Source: Spisula solida
Taxonomy: Eukaryota > Mollusca > Bivalvia > Venerida > Mactridae
DNA length: 64,000 bases
Reading direction: 5' to 3'
NCBI GenBank assembly: GCA_947247005.1
Contig: OX365959.1
Location: forward strand, 37,857,097-37,921,096
Part shown: positions 21,720 to 32,837 of the stretch, one piece after another
How the letters are laid out: each line of letters begins with the position of its first letter
How positions within the stretch are numbered: the stretch's first letter is position 1
Position numbers and translations under genes: made by a program
The notes under the pieces: model-generated
What the model saw: the letters and a program-made list of their open reading frames with translations, nothing else
The model's database searches: none
Told to the model about the DNA's origin: nothing

Positions 21720-22490
21720 TAATCAACAACAACAACAACATTGATTTCGTCAAGGTTACATGAGTAACAATCAATGAACAAAATAGGTGGGTGAAGGGGA
21801 GGTAATGCGGTAAAATAAAAAGCTTCTATGAATAAACTGCGTTTTAGAATTGTCCTTCTTGGCGAAAACTGACAACAATTGAGCCAACGTGTATGAAAGT
21901 CCCAAAAAGTATCAATTAACTTAAAGATGAAAATAAGTAACTTAGTTCTGGTTGCGCATATCCCTCATTCATCCAATCTTAAAATCCCATTATGCTTTAA
22001 ATGGCTATTTTCAAAAAGCAATAACTTGGCAACCTATCTGCAAAATGATGCATTTTGAGCACTTTAGCTGAGTCCCAAAGGTGGAAAACACCATAAGATT
22101 GAAGAAAACGAAATACAACCTCCAGTTGGTTTGTAAACAAAATAACAATATGTTAACAAAAATGCATAATTTAAAGTCTAAGGGGAGCAACTCTTGCAAA
22201 ATTAGTATTTTGTCATCCATACATTTTACTAAATGTGATTTTTGGCATAATATTTCGACAGATATAGCTGTCGTTAATTATAGGTCATTTGTGAAAAACA
22301 TCCTAAATCTTTGTAATTAGTCCATTTACTGGATGGTCGGGAAAGTTTTTGGAGAGATAATGTGACTTTGAATATACATTGTACAATATAATTATATGTA
22401 TAACAAATAAAGCTGTAAGCAAATAAAAACTACTTTATCTCACTGCTATCAATATAATGTGGTTATATACTGCCTCCAACAATGACTAAC
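21720..22490. other. non-coding; (CAA)n at 21724-21740
   Basis: A short CAACAACAACAACAACA tract, then sequence with only chance open frames on both strands (22011-22320). No domain, terminal repeat or splice-flanked exon recognised. Confidence 0.35.
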
Positions 22491-22493
22491 ACA

Positions 22494-22990
22494 CTGCACA
22501 CTGTATCGGCAAAACGCAATGGATCCGGTTTAACGACGCGGGTTCGGCTAACGTAGCGAAAATGATCCGGCTAATTATGGCGGATATCAACAATAAACAG
22601 CAGGGGAGTGTAACATTTTTGCGTATTTTGTATCGTTATTCTTGAATTCTGAAGACAGGAATACTCTTACGGAATGCCCACGTTTGTCCTGCATGCTCGT
22701 AGCTACTTGGTTTTGTCTTGCCCCAATGCATATACACGTAATGCACGTTGAAAGTTATGATTCAACCGTAAACAATGCAAAACAGACATGAACTGTTGGC
22801 ATTTTAGACAAATTAGACAAAGTAAAAGCTTATCGAGTCAAAACTATGTACTTGCATGTATTGTAGGGTTACATTGCTTGCCCAGATACTCATCTTTTAT
22901 TAATAATGTATTGATATAGGCCAAAATCTAACATTTTCAAAGTTGAACGAATCAGGGTCCGGTTGTCGATACAGCGAAAATGGTCCGACT
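22494..22990 (+). repeat. about 490-bp dispersed repeat, uninterrupted copy
   Basis: Matches, in reverse complement, 28357-27948 plus 27252-27161. Landmarks include ATGGATCCGGTTTAACGACG, GGCGGATATCAACAATAAAC, TGTCCTGCATGCTCGTAGC and GGGTCCGGTTGTCGA. The ends share GTATCG..ATGG-type sequence, hinting at weak terminal inversion. Confidence 0.8.
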
Positions 22991-23597
22991 CGTGTTTGCT
23001 CAACATAACAACTATTGCAATGTCATTGTTTTGTATTACTCTGACTAATTTTTAAATCATTTTCTTCGTTTTGTTGCTTGTGTCATGATAACTGCATAAT
23101 TTACATGCCCTCACATATTGCACTTACTGTTAAATTATGGGTTCGGTCCCCGGTCTCGTTGCACATTTATAGATGAAAAATAGATTGTATCGATAAAGTT
23201 GACTTGAATATTTGTCTAGATGGAAGCCATAGTAGGTTCGTATATGGGTCCTTTTGGGACACAAACAAAGACAAATCATAGAAAAACCTTGAATTTGCTG
23301 ATAGTTTCCATTTTGTATTTGTACAAGCCTGGTGTCATTTGTTTACTCGGGTGAGCGATGTTTGCCATGTTGTCAAGATATTTTGACATGCATACCTCGA
23401 TATGAACGTATATGTACAACCAATCAACTGATTCTTCTTTTTATTTATTTTTCAGGAAAAAAACCAGGTGACCTATGTGCAAAGACATTAAATTTATTTC
23501 GACCATGTCTAGGCAAAGACTAAGTCATGGAAAACAGTTTGAAGGAAAATGTACCCAGTGTGGCAAAATTTTTACCGCAAAGTCGTCTTCCTTTCCA
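22991..23597. other. non-coding, nothing firm
   Basis: A tRNA-like GGGTTCGGTCCCCGG lies near 23146, and a pyrimidine-rich TTTATTTATTTTTCAG near 23440 could serve as an acceptor. The downstream codons are few and featureless, so no exon is called. Confidence 0.3.
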
Positions 23598-23816
23598 ATG
23601 TTTCACAGGGTGCTGGAGAAAACGGCCCAGCTGCTGATAGGGATGTTACTTTTCAAGGAAATTTTCCTTTTACCCTCAGACTTGCGAATGTTTCCAATAG
23701 AAACTGGTATAGAAATAAAATACCGCTATTTTTGCTTCCGAAGCGAGACAAATTCCGTCTTGGATTAGTAGCCGTAGGTGATGTTAAGTCACATTGTATT
23801 GCTACACTGCTGTTGT
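23598..23816 (+). repeat. right-arm copy of the 21.34-kb palindrome family
   Basis: Shares TTTCACAGGGTGCTGGA, AATAAAATAC..CTATTTTTG, GTAGCC.TAG/AAAGT and TATTGCTACACTG with 21515-21700 and 40741-40945. Diverged. Confidence 0.5.
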
Positions 23817-25313
23817 AGGTAACTAGTTCATCATCATCAATGTGGACATAACACGTAGTATGTGACGTAATTGTTGGCTAGGAACGCAAGTAAACATCTA
23901 ACAAACAATCGTAGGTACTTTATTCTTTGATCGAATTTAAAGACACTCTTGATGCTCAACCCCAGAATAGGTACTATCCATGCCAATTGATATTCTTAAA
24001 ACCAACATAACTGCTATCAAGTCGATTTCGACCTAAGAGCTTTCGTAGAAAAATATTACGTCGCATGGACAGTACTCAAAGTTGGCTTGAGTTTCGAGTA
24101 AATATCGTTAAATCGGTCTAAGAATAAAATAGTTACATGTACTTTTTTACTTTTTGTCTACATATTTTACTTGCGTTAAATTCTTATCCTCCAAAATTAT
24201 GTCACATACCACATGGTATGACCACATTTTTCATGGGATAAACGTTTTGAAAAAAAACAATCACATCAAGAACATATTATATATATAAACAACTATGGGC
24301 ATATTGGTCAGATTATTGAAAAGAATAAGGCACAAATCGAACATAAACAGTTTACAGTTTATTTGAAATACATAAGGCTTTAAGCCGATGAGTAAACAAA
24401 GATACAAAATTTAAATGTGCAGGAAAAAATAATTACATATAAATACATACATGGTCAACAGTCAATTAATATTCTAATTATGTAACATATACTAATGTGC
24501 GGAATTAATGGATCACCCTGTACACATATTAAAACCCCATCACTCTAAACTTGATCATGTTTTGTTCTATGTTCCTTATTTTTATTATTTTATTATGTAT
24601 TCTTTTGTTGAGACTTAAATGCAGAGACATTTCGTGGCTGATTTGTGTAGAGTATATAGCGCTCTATTCACTTGTCAATGTTTTCACCAAGTGCAGATTG
24701 TCCTGTCTAATTCCTTGGGGTGTGGTTGCTTCCCTATGGTAGATTTTCTCTACTAAAATAGGCGAATGTCTAATTCCCATCCCAGGTCAATAAAATACGG
24801 ACCAAGTCTAATTCCTGCTACATGTGACGACATGGTTTATCAAATTCCCATACATCGGGAAAGTCTTTATGTCTAATTCCCCCTGCACCGCCGCCCCCTC
24901 TGGGGGAAACATTGCATTACACTACGACTTATTGTGGTGACTGTTACAAAATTATACTCATTCATAACTCTAGAAGAATACTATGAATGCATTGGATATT
25001 TTGTTCGTTAAAGTTGCTGAAATATAGGAACTTCGGGAACGTTTTAAATGAAAGGCTCATGCAGTCTCATTTATGTCGAATATTTTTGTTATATCACCAT
25101 TGTACTTGGTTCGTACGTATAATGGAATTATAGTATGTCAATATATAATTATGAAATATGCGCAGTGGTTTTAAACATAGGCACAATGTTTCAAATTATC
25201 TGAGTGTAACCTATATTCGTTACGAAAGCTGCATGGTACACAGTTTTGATGCAGTTGTCTTAAGCAAACACGGATGCCAGTGCCTGTAACGTCATATCCG
25301 TTGCGGCAAAATC
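23817..25313. other. non-coding, nothing recognised
   Basis: AT-rich with an ATATATATA tract near 24280. A run of TGTCTAATTCC-like motifs recurs four or five times between about 24700 and 24890 at irregular spacing. No coding or terminal-repeat structure was identified. Confidence 0.35.
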
Positions 25314-25439
25314 GCTAAGCGGCATCCATATAGCCGAGACATCCACACAACACAGGTTTTCTGGTGAACTTCGTAATCCCACCTTCCATGCTTAAACCTA
25401 CGTCATATGGATGGCACGGCTATTTGGATGCCGCTTAGC
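25314..25439. mobile_element. foldback/MITE with about 32-bp inverted ends
   Basis: GCTAAGCGGCATCCATATAG at the left is mirrored by CTATTTGGATGCCGCTTAGC at the right, with an insert of about 60 nt. It is short enough to be a hairpin MITE. Flanking target duplication is unclear. Confidence 0.7.
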
Positions 25440-25998
25440 TATAACCACAATGGGTCCTAAATACGTATATACAAAATGTATAACTTTACATGTACCGTTT
25501 GTTAACATATGTTATTATATTTTTTCTTCAGTGGAGAAGTGTTTATTTTTCTGTGATTCTGATGTATAGTATTTAACAACTGAAGCAAGAAATGCAAAAT
25601 AAATAATATGCACATTACAACTTTGTGTTAACTAGTAGTATCCATACAGTACATGCACTTGACACGTGCTTTCTTAGTTGATATCCTGCTCGTGTTAACT
25701 AGCGGGTCAATTTGGATTCATCACATTTAAAATATTCTTTCCGCACGGGGCTGCATCCAAATTCCTGTTCACTGTTCCAGTATTTCTGTGTGGTTTGGTC
25801 ATTCTTTTATTACACTAGCCGAAGCTGTGACCCCTACAAAATATAAACAAAAAATAGGTAGAGCATTAGCTAAATATGTCGTAAAACATCAATACGTGTA
25901 TGTATCTTGTATTATCCATGGGGTTTTGAAAGACGTTTTTATAACAAAAACTATCAGAGGTGTCCTGTAAATAAAATAATTAATATCCATGTACTAAA
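25440..25998. other. non-coding, nothing recognised
   Basis: No motif, exon or repeat could be supported here. The 60-codon open frame at 25788-25970 lacks resemblance to any family and is not splice-flanked. Confidence 0.35.
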
Positions 25999-26432
25999 TT
26001 TATATAGCGCCCTTTTCATGCGAACTCACGTACAAAGGCGCTTCAAATAGAGTGTTGCAGTCACTAGGGAGCAAGTGCATCACGGGGCCTACCGGTGCAG
26101 ATACAGCATGATCAGACCAGAGGGACATACTGAGAGAAAACACCGGAAGGGAGTGAGAGACATCAGATACAGACATGTCCGGTGCTGCAGAAGTGCGCAT
26201 AGCTCTTATTTCGAACAGACAGTCTGGTTTCTATAATGTGACCGGTGTATAGCACCGATACACAGCTTGCTGTTACCTTTCACCAGATAATTTGCAGTCC
26301 ACACGGTCCGATATAGCGGGAAATTACTACCAATAGAATTTCAGAAATGTCAAGTTCCCATGCCGGGGATTGAACCCACGACCTCTGGATAGACAGTCCA
26401 GTGTGTGACCATTGAGCTAAGACCTTTGAGAA
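25999..26432 (-). mobile_element. tRNA-derived SINE, near full length
   Basis: Minus-strand order is a tRNA-like head (CTTAGCTCAATGGTCACACA, anticodon-arm-like CTGGACTGTCTATCCAG with GTC, then B box GTGGGTTCAATCCCC), a unique body, and a tail ending GGGCGCTATATAAATTTA. Acceptor arms do not pair, so it is not a tRNA gene. Tails with GGCGCTATATAAA are familiar from invertebrate SINEs. Confidence 0.6.
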
Positions 26433-26550
26433 GACGTTTAGTTCAAAATAATCTTACTACGTGAGAAACGAAGTGATATGTATACGTGTATTTCAAAAGT
26501 TGCTAAAATATTAATGTCCATATCTGTACATAATGCCGATGCAAATATAA

Positions 26551-27150
26551 TTGAGCCAGTCTCTATGGAAAACCTGCTAGTTTGGCAAACATATTGATTT
26601 TGAGAGTTTCGATATATAAAGAATAATCATATTGAAGCAAAATATGAAAGAAATTTTGTTGATATCTCGAGTTTTAAGGAAGTTTCAGCTGTTTTTGTAG
26701 ACTCACTATTCAGAGATTTTTGTGTGGCGTCACAAACGTCATTCGAACGTTATTTGACGTAACTGTACCAAGTACTTCATAATTAAATCTTTTGATGAAT
26801 TCAATAAACTCATAAACTGTTCAAAGTAGTATAACGTGTTCGAATTATGTTTTAATTTTTAAGTTAAATATTATATTCGAAGTTGTTAGGATTTAGAGAA
26901 TGGCTACGTGTTTTAAGCTACTAACTCCTTGCTTTTCCAAATCGGAGTATTGGTCACCATAGCAAAGTATGTGACTTCGACATAATTGATACCGGGATTT
27001 GAAGCTAAGATATAGCCCTGTATGTGTAAATTGTTTAAGATAAAATCAATACATATGTATTTTTTCTTATTTTAGAGCTTTTTCAAAACCTTGTTACATA
27101 TAGTAATTACATCATGTCAATATAGCAGGTTTTCCTGGAGACTGGCTCAA
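26551..27150. mobile_element. 600-bp MITE with TTGAGCCAGTCTC ends
   Basis: The left end TTGAGCCAGTCTCTATGGAA and right end TTTTCCTGGAGACTGGCTCAA form inverted repeats of about 35 bp (allowing mismatches). The interior is shared with 41003-41538 (CAGCTGTTTTTGTAGA, TTTTTGTGTG.CGTC.CAAACG, CGGAGTA). There is no open frame for a transposase. It abuts the repeat at 27161. Confidence 0.75.
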
Positions 27151-27160
27151 TTGTAAAAAG

Positions 27161-28357
27161 CGAGCCGTACCATTTGCGTTGTGTCGACAACCGGACCCTG
27201 ATTCGTTCAACTTTGAAAACGTTAGATTTTGGCCTATACAAATACATTATTAACAAGTCAAATAGTTTTCCTCGGCCAGACCAGTATTTACAACAGTAAC
27301 TTTACTTAAGAAATAATGAATGTGTACATGTGTTTTATCGTAGAATAAAGCGCAGTCACTAGTTTGGATGCGCACCTGAACAAGCTTTATTATAGATAAA
27401 ACAGAGGTACATGTTTATTAATTCGATTCTAATATAGCCAGTATTCCGCATTGGATATTACAAAAAGACGTTGTTACAATAGCACTACGTCCTTCATCGA
27501 ACGGCTTATTTGCAGTTGTCAGTCGTTGCTGTATTTTATCGATAATTCGTGCACCATGATTTCCTCTATGTGTATATAGCTGAAATCGCTTGTTGGTTAG
27601 AATACCGGTAATCCTACCTAATCAACATAGAAACACTCTATAAATTTGTTTGGCCTAACAATTTTCAAACATTCTTCATCGATAGACCCCCTGTCGTGAT
27701 TCAAACATTGAGAACATTTACAGCAGAGGATTGGCGAATTCGTGAAGATGTGTCTAGACGGTACATCTCCAGAAACTGTGTGGTAGAAGTATACTACATG
27801 TAACTACACAGTACATTTTTTAACCAAAATGTACTGTCTAGACTCACCTTAAGTCAGACTGACACATTAGCCAATCAGGCATTGACATGTGGTCATAGTC
27901 AATTTTATTTTGGCTTTCCAATATACCCTCGGCCTCTAGGCCGAGGATAATAAAAGATGAGTATCTGGGCAAGAAATGTAACCCTACAATACATGCAAGT
28001 ACATAGTTTTGACTAGGTAAGCTTTTACTTCTTCTAATTTGTCTAAAATGTCCGCATTTCATGCCTGTTTTGCATTGTTTACGGTTGAATCATAACTTTC
28101 AACGTGTATTACGTGCATATGCATTGATGTAAGACAAAACCAAGTAGCTACGAGCATGCAGGACAAACGTGGGCATTCCGTAAGAGTATTACTGTCTTCA
28201 GAATTCAAGAATAACGATACAAAATACGCAAAAATGTTACACTCACCTGCTGTTTATTGTTGATATCCGCCATAATTAGCCGGATCATTTTCGCTACGTT
28301 AGCCGAACCCGCGTCGTTAAACCGGATCCATTGCGTTATGGCGATACAGTGTGCACT
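27161..28357 (-). repeat. interrupted inverted copy of the 22.5-kb repeat
   Basis: The two parts, 28357-27948 and 27252-27161, together match 22494-22990 in reverse complement. The junction lies at the TTTTATTA position of the intact copy, so the sequence between them is an insertion that postdates the duplication. Confidence 0.8.
27253..27947. mobile_element. about 695-bp insertion nested in a repeat
   Basis: Defined by comparison with the uninterrupted copy at 22494-22990. Near its ends are CCTCGGCCAG (27270) and TAGGCCGAGG (27936), a short inverted pair. TTATTA/ATAATA at the junctions may include a target duplication. No coding sequence was recognised inside. Confidence 0.55.
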
Positions 28358-28492
28358 GGGTGGTTTCTTTAATTAGCATAATTTTATTACAGTACTGCGA
28401 GACAATCAACTGCTGTAGATCTAGTAATATACATGTATATTCGATACGGTACTGTACATTACCAAATTGAAAACGCTACAAAATCAGGTTAC

Positions 28493-28728
28493 ATCGCTGG
28501 TTTAAAATTAAAAGGCCGTAAGTAGAAAATCAATATTGTGAGAAAACAAGAAAAAACTGTCTGTAAACTACTGTGTACTTATGGAAAAACTACAGTTTGG
28601 TCAACATAACCACTTTCGATTTTATAAAAATAGGCTAATAGGCCCTTGAGATGCAGATTTCAAATTTGCATGAGCCTTATAATATGGCCGTAAGTAGCAC
28701 TTAGGACCTTCTAATTCTAAGTCAGCGA
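28493..28728 (+). mobile_element. TATCGCTGG-family MITE
   Basis: Begins ATCGCTGGTTTAAAATTA and ends CTTCTAATTCTAAGTCAGCG, an inverted pair. The interior (AAATCAATATTGTGAGAAA, CAGTTTGGTCAACAT, TGAGATGCAGATTTCAAA) is shared with the copies at 30.7, 38.5 and 40.3 kb. Confidence 0.75.
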
Positions 28729-30489
28729 AATGGTCAGTAATAAATATAGTGGGCAATGCACTACATCCCGTAGAGAACACATCGCTAGATTAACAGAAGC
28801 ATGGTATTGATACATGATAAATTTTTTTCTAATTCTTTTGAATTTGTTCATTCGTTCCGTACATACATTTAACACAACCAAATAATTGGAAGATAATCGG
28901 TATTGTCCGATTTTACATGTATTGGAATTATTTTGACAGAAACATTAATTTAAACTTACACCGGAATAAATTCGAATTGTATCCAAACTGCAATCAAAGC
29001 ACTGAGAGTACCGGTGGGAAGCGATCTGGTTGCTGCTCGACTTTACACGTTTAATGTTCGTTTTCTTACTGCCGATCTTGTCTTGAATGTCAAAATAGGC
29101 ATATGTGACTATATAGGCATGTTTGGTATCTAAATAATTGTTAAAAGGTGCATATCAATTTATATGTAATACGTGTATTGAATGCGTTATTAAAAGTGGC
29201 TTTAAAATAATACTACGCGCCTATTTATCAGATTCTACAGTACCGTCTTGTAATCACTTCCTTACACAGCGGGAGACAGTCCAAAGCGGCTAGCTAGTAC
29301 AGCGACACCATATGATTGCATAACAGTACTTTGCAGACCGTATACGATTCATTGATAAAACCATCACTTGACCGTAGTCTGAAGTTTCTAAAAATAGCTT
29401 TAAAGCCGGGACATTTGATGAACACGTCATTTTCGTACTATAAAACAAGTTCGGTATCAGCCGGTGTAGTGATTTTTTTGGCCAAAATATCGATTTAACG
29501 AACAGTTTCACAATAATTATTGATCTTAGAATAAACAAATGTTGCTGATTGGCTTAAATCAGTTAAAAAATTTGGAGAAACATATGTAGCAGTATTGGGA
29601 ATGTTGACAGTTTCTGGAACTACTTGAATGCGGATTCACATAGCAGCCTAAAGGCGGTTAATTTTGTATTAAGAAATGGGCAGTGGTAGCAATGAGAGGC
29701 TTAATCGCCTCCCAAAAACCACACCCTAAACAATACAACTAAATTACAAGGCCGCAGGTAATCACCCGCAGGAAACTATTTGACTCGTTTCCAATTGAAA
29801 CGCGCGCGACAATTTGGAGACATCAATCGCGGCGGTCTTTCAAACGCGCCGCACATCAAAGAAATTGACGGTACAGTTTGGAGTAGTGTTACGTCAGAGT
29901 TCCATACCGCGGTATGAATTCGCCAATCAGCGCATAGTGTTGATTTAATTGACATTTAGTTTTCTAGTTTACAAAGTCGACGATTTTTTTTATTCTTCAA
30001 GGTTGTTTGATAAGAATTGGATTTAATCGCGGACTTGATTTACTTCACTTATTCAGTATCAGACACGTGAAATTGTACTCTACGTAAGCCTACATTCGCA
30101 GGTTTTCATGAAATTCGGAATAGGAAAACAATTTGAAATTAATTTTACTTGCAGTTTTATAACGAACGGCGCATAAATATTTAATATTATACATGTACGT
30201 TGGTTTAGCTTACGATAATTAAAAGTCTGTGCGAGTCAGTACGTTCGAAGCAACGATGTTGCATTTAATAAATCTAGTTCTCGTATGCGTTAAAGTTCCC
30301 AATTGTTGCCTATTGGACTTGTTCTGAAACGTATGTGTTGCTTTAATCACGCTCATTAATGTAATGCCTTATAATGTATCCAGTCGAAAATACGAAAATA
30401 AATTTAAGTGTTAGGGATTACGGTATTGTCACAAAATGTGATTATCACGATGCGTGAAAAATACGGACCGTAACAAAATTAAGCATGAC
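28729..30489. other. non-coding, nothing recognised
   Basis: No exon or repeat structure could be supported; an ACGCGCGCG-rich patch lies near 29800. A promoter or upstream exon for the receptor gene could be here but shows no clear signal. Confidence 0.3.
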
Positions 30490-30721
30490 ATTTTGCGGAG
30501 GTGTGAAATTTTGCTCGGATGATTGCCTCGAGATAAAGTAACTAGTTATCGTTGCAAATTGTTGAATGGACCAACACCTGTGCTCGAATTAGACGGGATG
30601 CTCGCAATAACTTAACTCGAGTAAGAGGGATAAATTAATGTACATTAATGGGACTTTGAAATTTGCTCGAATTAGGCCGGCTGCTCGAATAATCGCTGCT
30701 CGTATTACCGAGGTTTAACTG
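30490..30721. mobile_element. one end of a pogo/Tigger-type element
   Basis: Ends in CGTATTACCGAGGTTTAACTG followed by TA; several GCTCGAATTA-type repeats precede it. The end motif (reverse complement CAGTTAAACCTCGGTAATAC) resembles pogo/Tigger termini. No matching left end was found. It seems to have cut into the MITE that follows. Confidence 0.45.
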
Positions 30722-30723
30722 TA

Positions 30724-30884
30724 CTCTTTACTTATGGAAAACAAGCTTTTTAAACTACAGTTTGGTAAACATGACCACTTTTGATTTCATGAAATTAGGC
30801 TAATAAGAAGCCCCTTGAGATGCATATTTCAAATTTGCACGAGTCTTCTAAGGTCGTAAGTAGTTCTAATTCTAAGCCAGCGAT
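30724..30884 (+). mobile_element. TATCGCTGG-family MITE, 5'-truncated
   Basis: Starts within the family at CTCTTTACTTATGGAAAAC and runs to the complete right end TCTAAGCCAGCGAT. The missing left part coincides with the pogo-type terminus at 30721. Confidence 0.7.
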
Positions 30885-31688
30885 GTGTTGGACATTGCAG
30901 TGACGAATGCTTGTTGTCTGTTTTCTTTCTTTCTTTTTCTTGATATATGTGCCCCATTTTGAGCCTTTCGTGCGCAGCTGTTTCTATTGAGTGCTACCTT
31001 CCTTGTCCGATTATTCATTATCTGTGTATTTGTGAATCAAGTGTTTATAACGATTGTCCTGGTATTAAAACGAACATCTCTCGTACCATAATAAGTTAGT
31101 TAGTATTATGTTATTAAGAATACTGATAGCCTTACTTTGGCGTCAATGACTGTGGTGATACTAACCGAAAACAAAATGGTGGTCACGGTAAACTTTCACT
31201 TACGTATTTATTGGTATAATCATTCAGTGGGATTTTAATTCGCGGTTAATGCCATACTTAAAATTTATTCCCGTCCAATATTAATGATTTTACAGTATAA
31301 TCGTATATAATAATTTATTGATATCTCTGACAATTAACGAACAGTGCTGCGAGTAATCACGGCGCGTATGATGGACGCTGTTTGATCACTTTAGGTTATC
31401 CATCTGGGAATTAAGCATGCGCTCGATTGAAAGCATTTTCATTAAAAGTCTGCCCGATGTATGCTGGACTCAGGCAAGTGTAAAGGTTGATGGTGGTTTA
31501 TGTTTTGGAACTTGGGTCCAGAAGGTGATTGTGAATTGTTAGAACTACTGATAAACCACTTGATGATATTTAGAAGGGACTAGCTTTATAAGAATCTGGA
31601 GTTCATTGGATGGAGGTAAAGTGACACTGCGGTGTTAGAGTATAGGAGGTACATTTGTAACCGACGTATGGACAATTAGATTGTTAAA
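30885..31688. other. upstream region of the receptor gene
   Basis: No TATA box or strong promoter element was identified. The last bases before the start are TTGTTAAAATGG, a fair Kozak context (A at -3, G at +4). Confidence 0.3.
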
Positions 31689-32837
31689 ATGGCTTGTTAT
31701 ACTTCATTTATATTTGTGTTGTTGTGCTGTCTTCATCTATCGAAATGTGTTGGTTTTACTGACTATGGTGGACATGGTGGTTATGGTGGGTATGATGGTT
31801 TTGCAATTGAGGAAACTGCTGAAGCTGAAAGCAATAGAATTATAACAGAAGTTTATAATAAATTAGATTTAAATAAGACCAGAGAGTTTCTGTCATCGTT
31901 CAGTTCACGATTCGAACGTGATAGTATTTACCAACAATTTGAAGCATGCCCGTTCACAGCACTATGTGAATATAATTTGTCTCTTACCTTTGAACCATCT
32001 AAGCATGTAATGTTCCCATGCTGTGCACCGTGTACGTGTGATTTTCCAAATTGTCTCAAGGAACAGTCGTGTTGCTTGGATATTTTATACAGGAACCCTA
32101 ATGTGTCTACTGAACAGCCACACTATGACAAAGATAAGACGACAAAGAAATGTATCCGGTTGTCCCTGTCCGGTACTACAGACTTAAAAACAAACCATAA
32201 CATCGATGTTATAGCGAATGGCGAGTGTCCTTTAAACACAACAACGGAACAACTCCGACGAAAGTGCACCAAAATATATTCTAGTAACTTGCGTGAATTC
32301 AAGGACTTTACACCAGTCTATGATGTACGGACATTAGAACTGTACAGAAATGCATACTGTGCTTATTGCCACAACGTTACGGACACACAACTGGAACACG
32401 TGTATGTAGGATTAGAATGTTACGAGACTGACCAGTTCAAATCAGAGCAAGATATTATCCAATCAGTGATGGACAAACAAAAATGCAACATAACTTTTAC
32501 ACTTCCACGAATTATTCGACCAGAGGTTTGTGAGTGGGAGGTTTCGGAATGTAATATTACCGGCAAGTGGCTTGACTACGACCCTGACATAGAACGTGCT
32601 TGTAGCATGTACAGATCCACCATTGTGATTGGCAAAGCAGTACATCGTAATATTTTCTGCGCACTTTGTAATGGAATTACCAACAATAACATAACGGGAT
32701 GTTCGACCAATTTTGGTTTTAGTGGAAACCCATTTTCGTTTACTGGATTATTAAAACTTGGAGCATACACTACAGCTAAACGAAAACAATCAGATAAAAA
32801 CAACTGTACGCTACAGCAACTCTATGATAGCGTGTAT
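31689..32837 (+). CDS. receptor gene, exon 1 (signal peptide and ectodomain)
   Basis: 383 codons from ATG to TAT, followed by the strong donor GTAAGTATG. Reading on would add 20 codons to a stop at 32900; the donor and the exact phase fit with exon 2 argue for splicing. A short soluble form from intron retention is conceivable. Confidence 0.85.

Noticed and set aside
23332..23523. Exon after the acceptor-like TTTATTTATTTTTCAG
   Set aside because: Only about 20 open codons follow and they run into a repeat copy; no domain or donor.
26000..26200. 66-codon minus-strand frame as a gene
   Set aside because: It lies entirely within the SINE body.
26342..26432. tRNA-Asp gene on the minus strand
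   Set aside because: Boxes and an anticodon-like GTC arm are present, but the acceptor arms do not pair and the head continues into a SINE body and tail.
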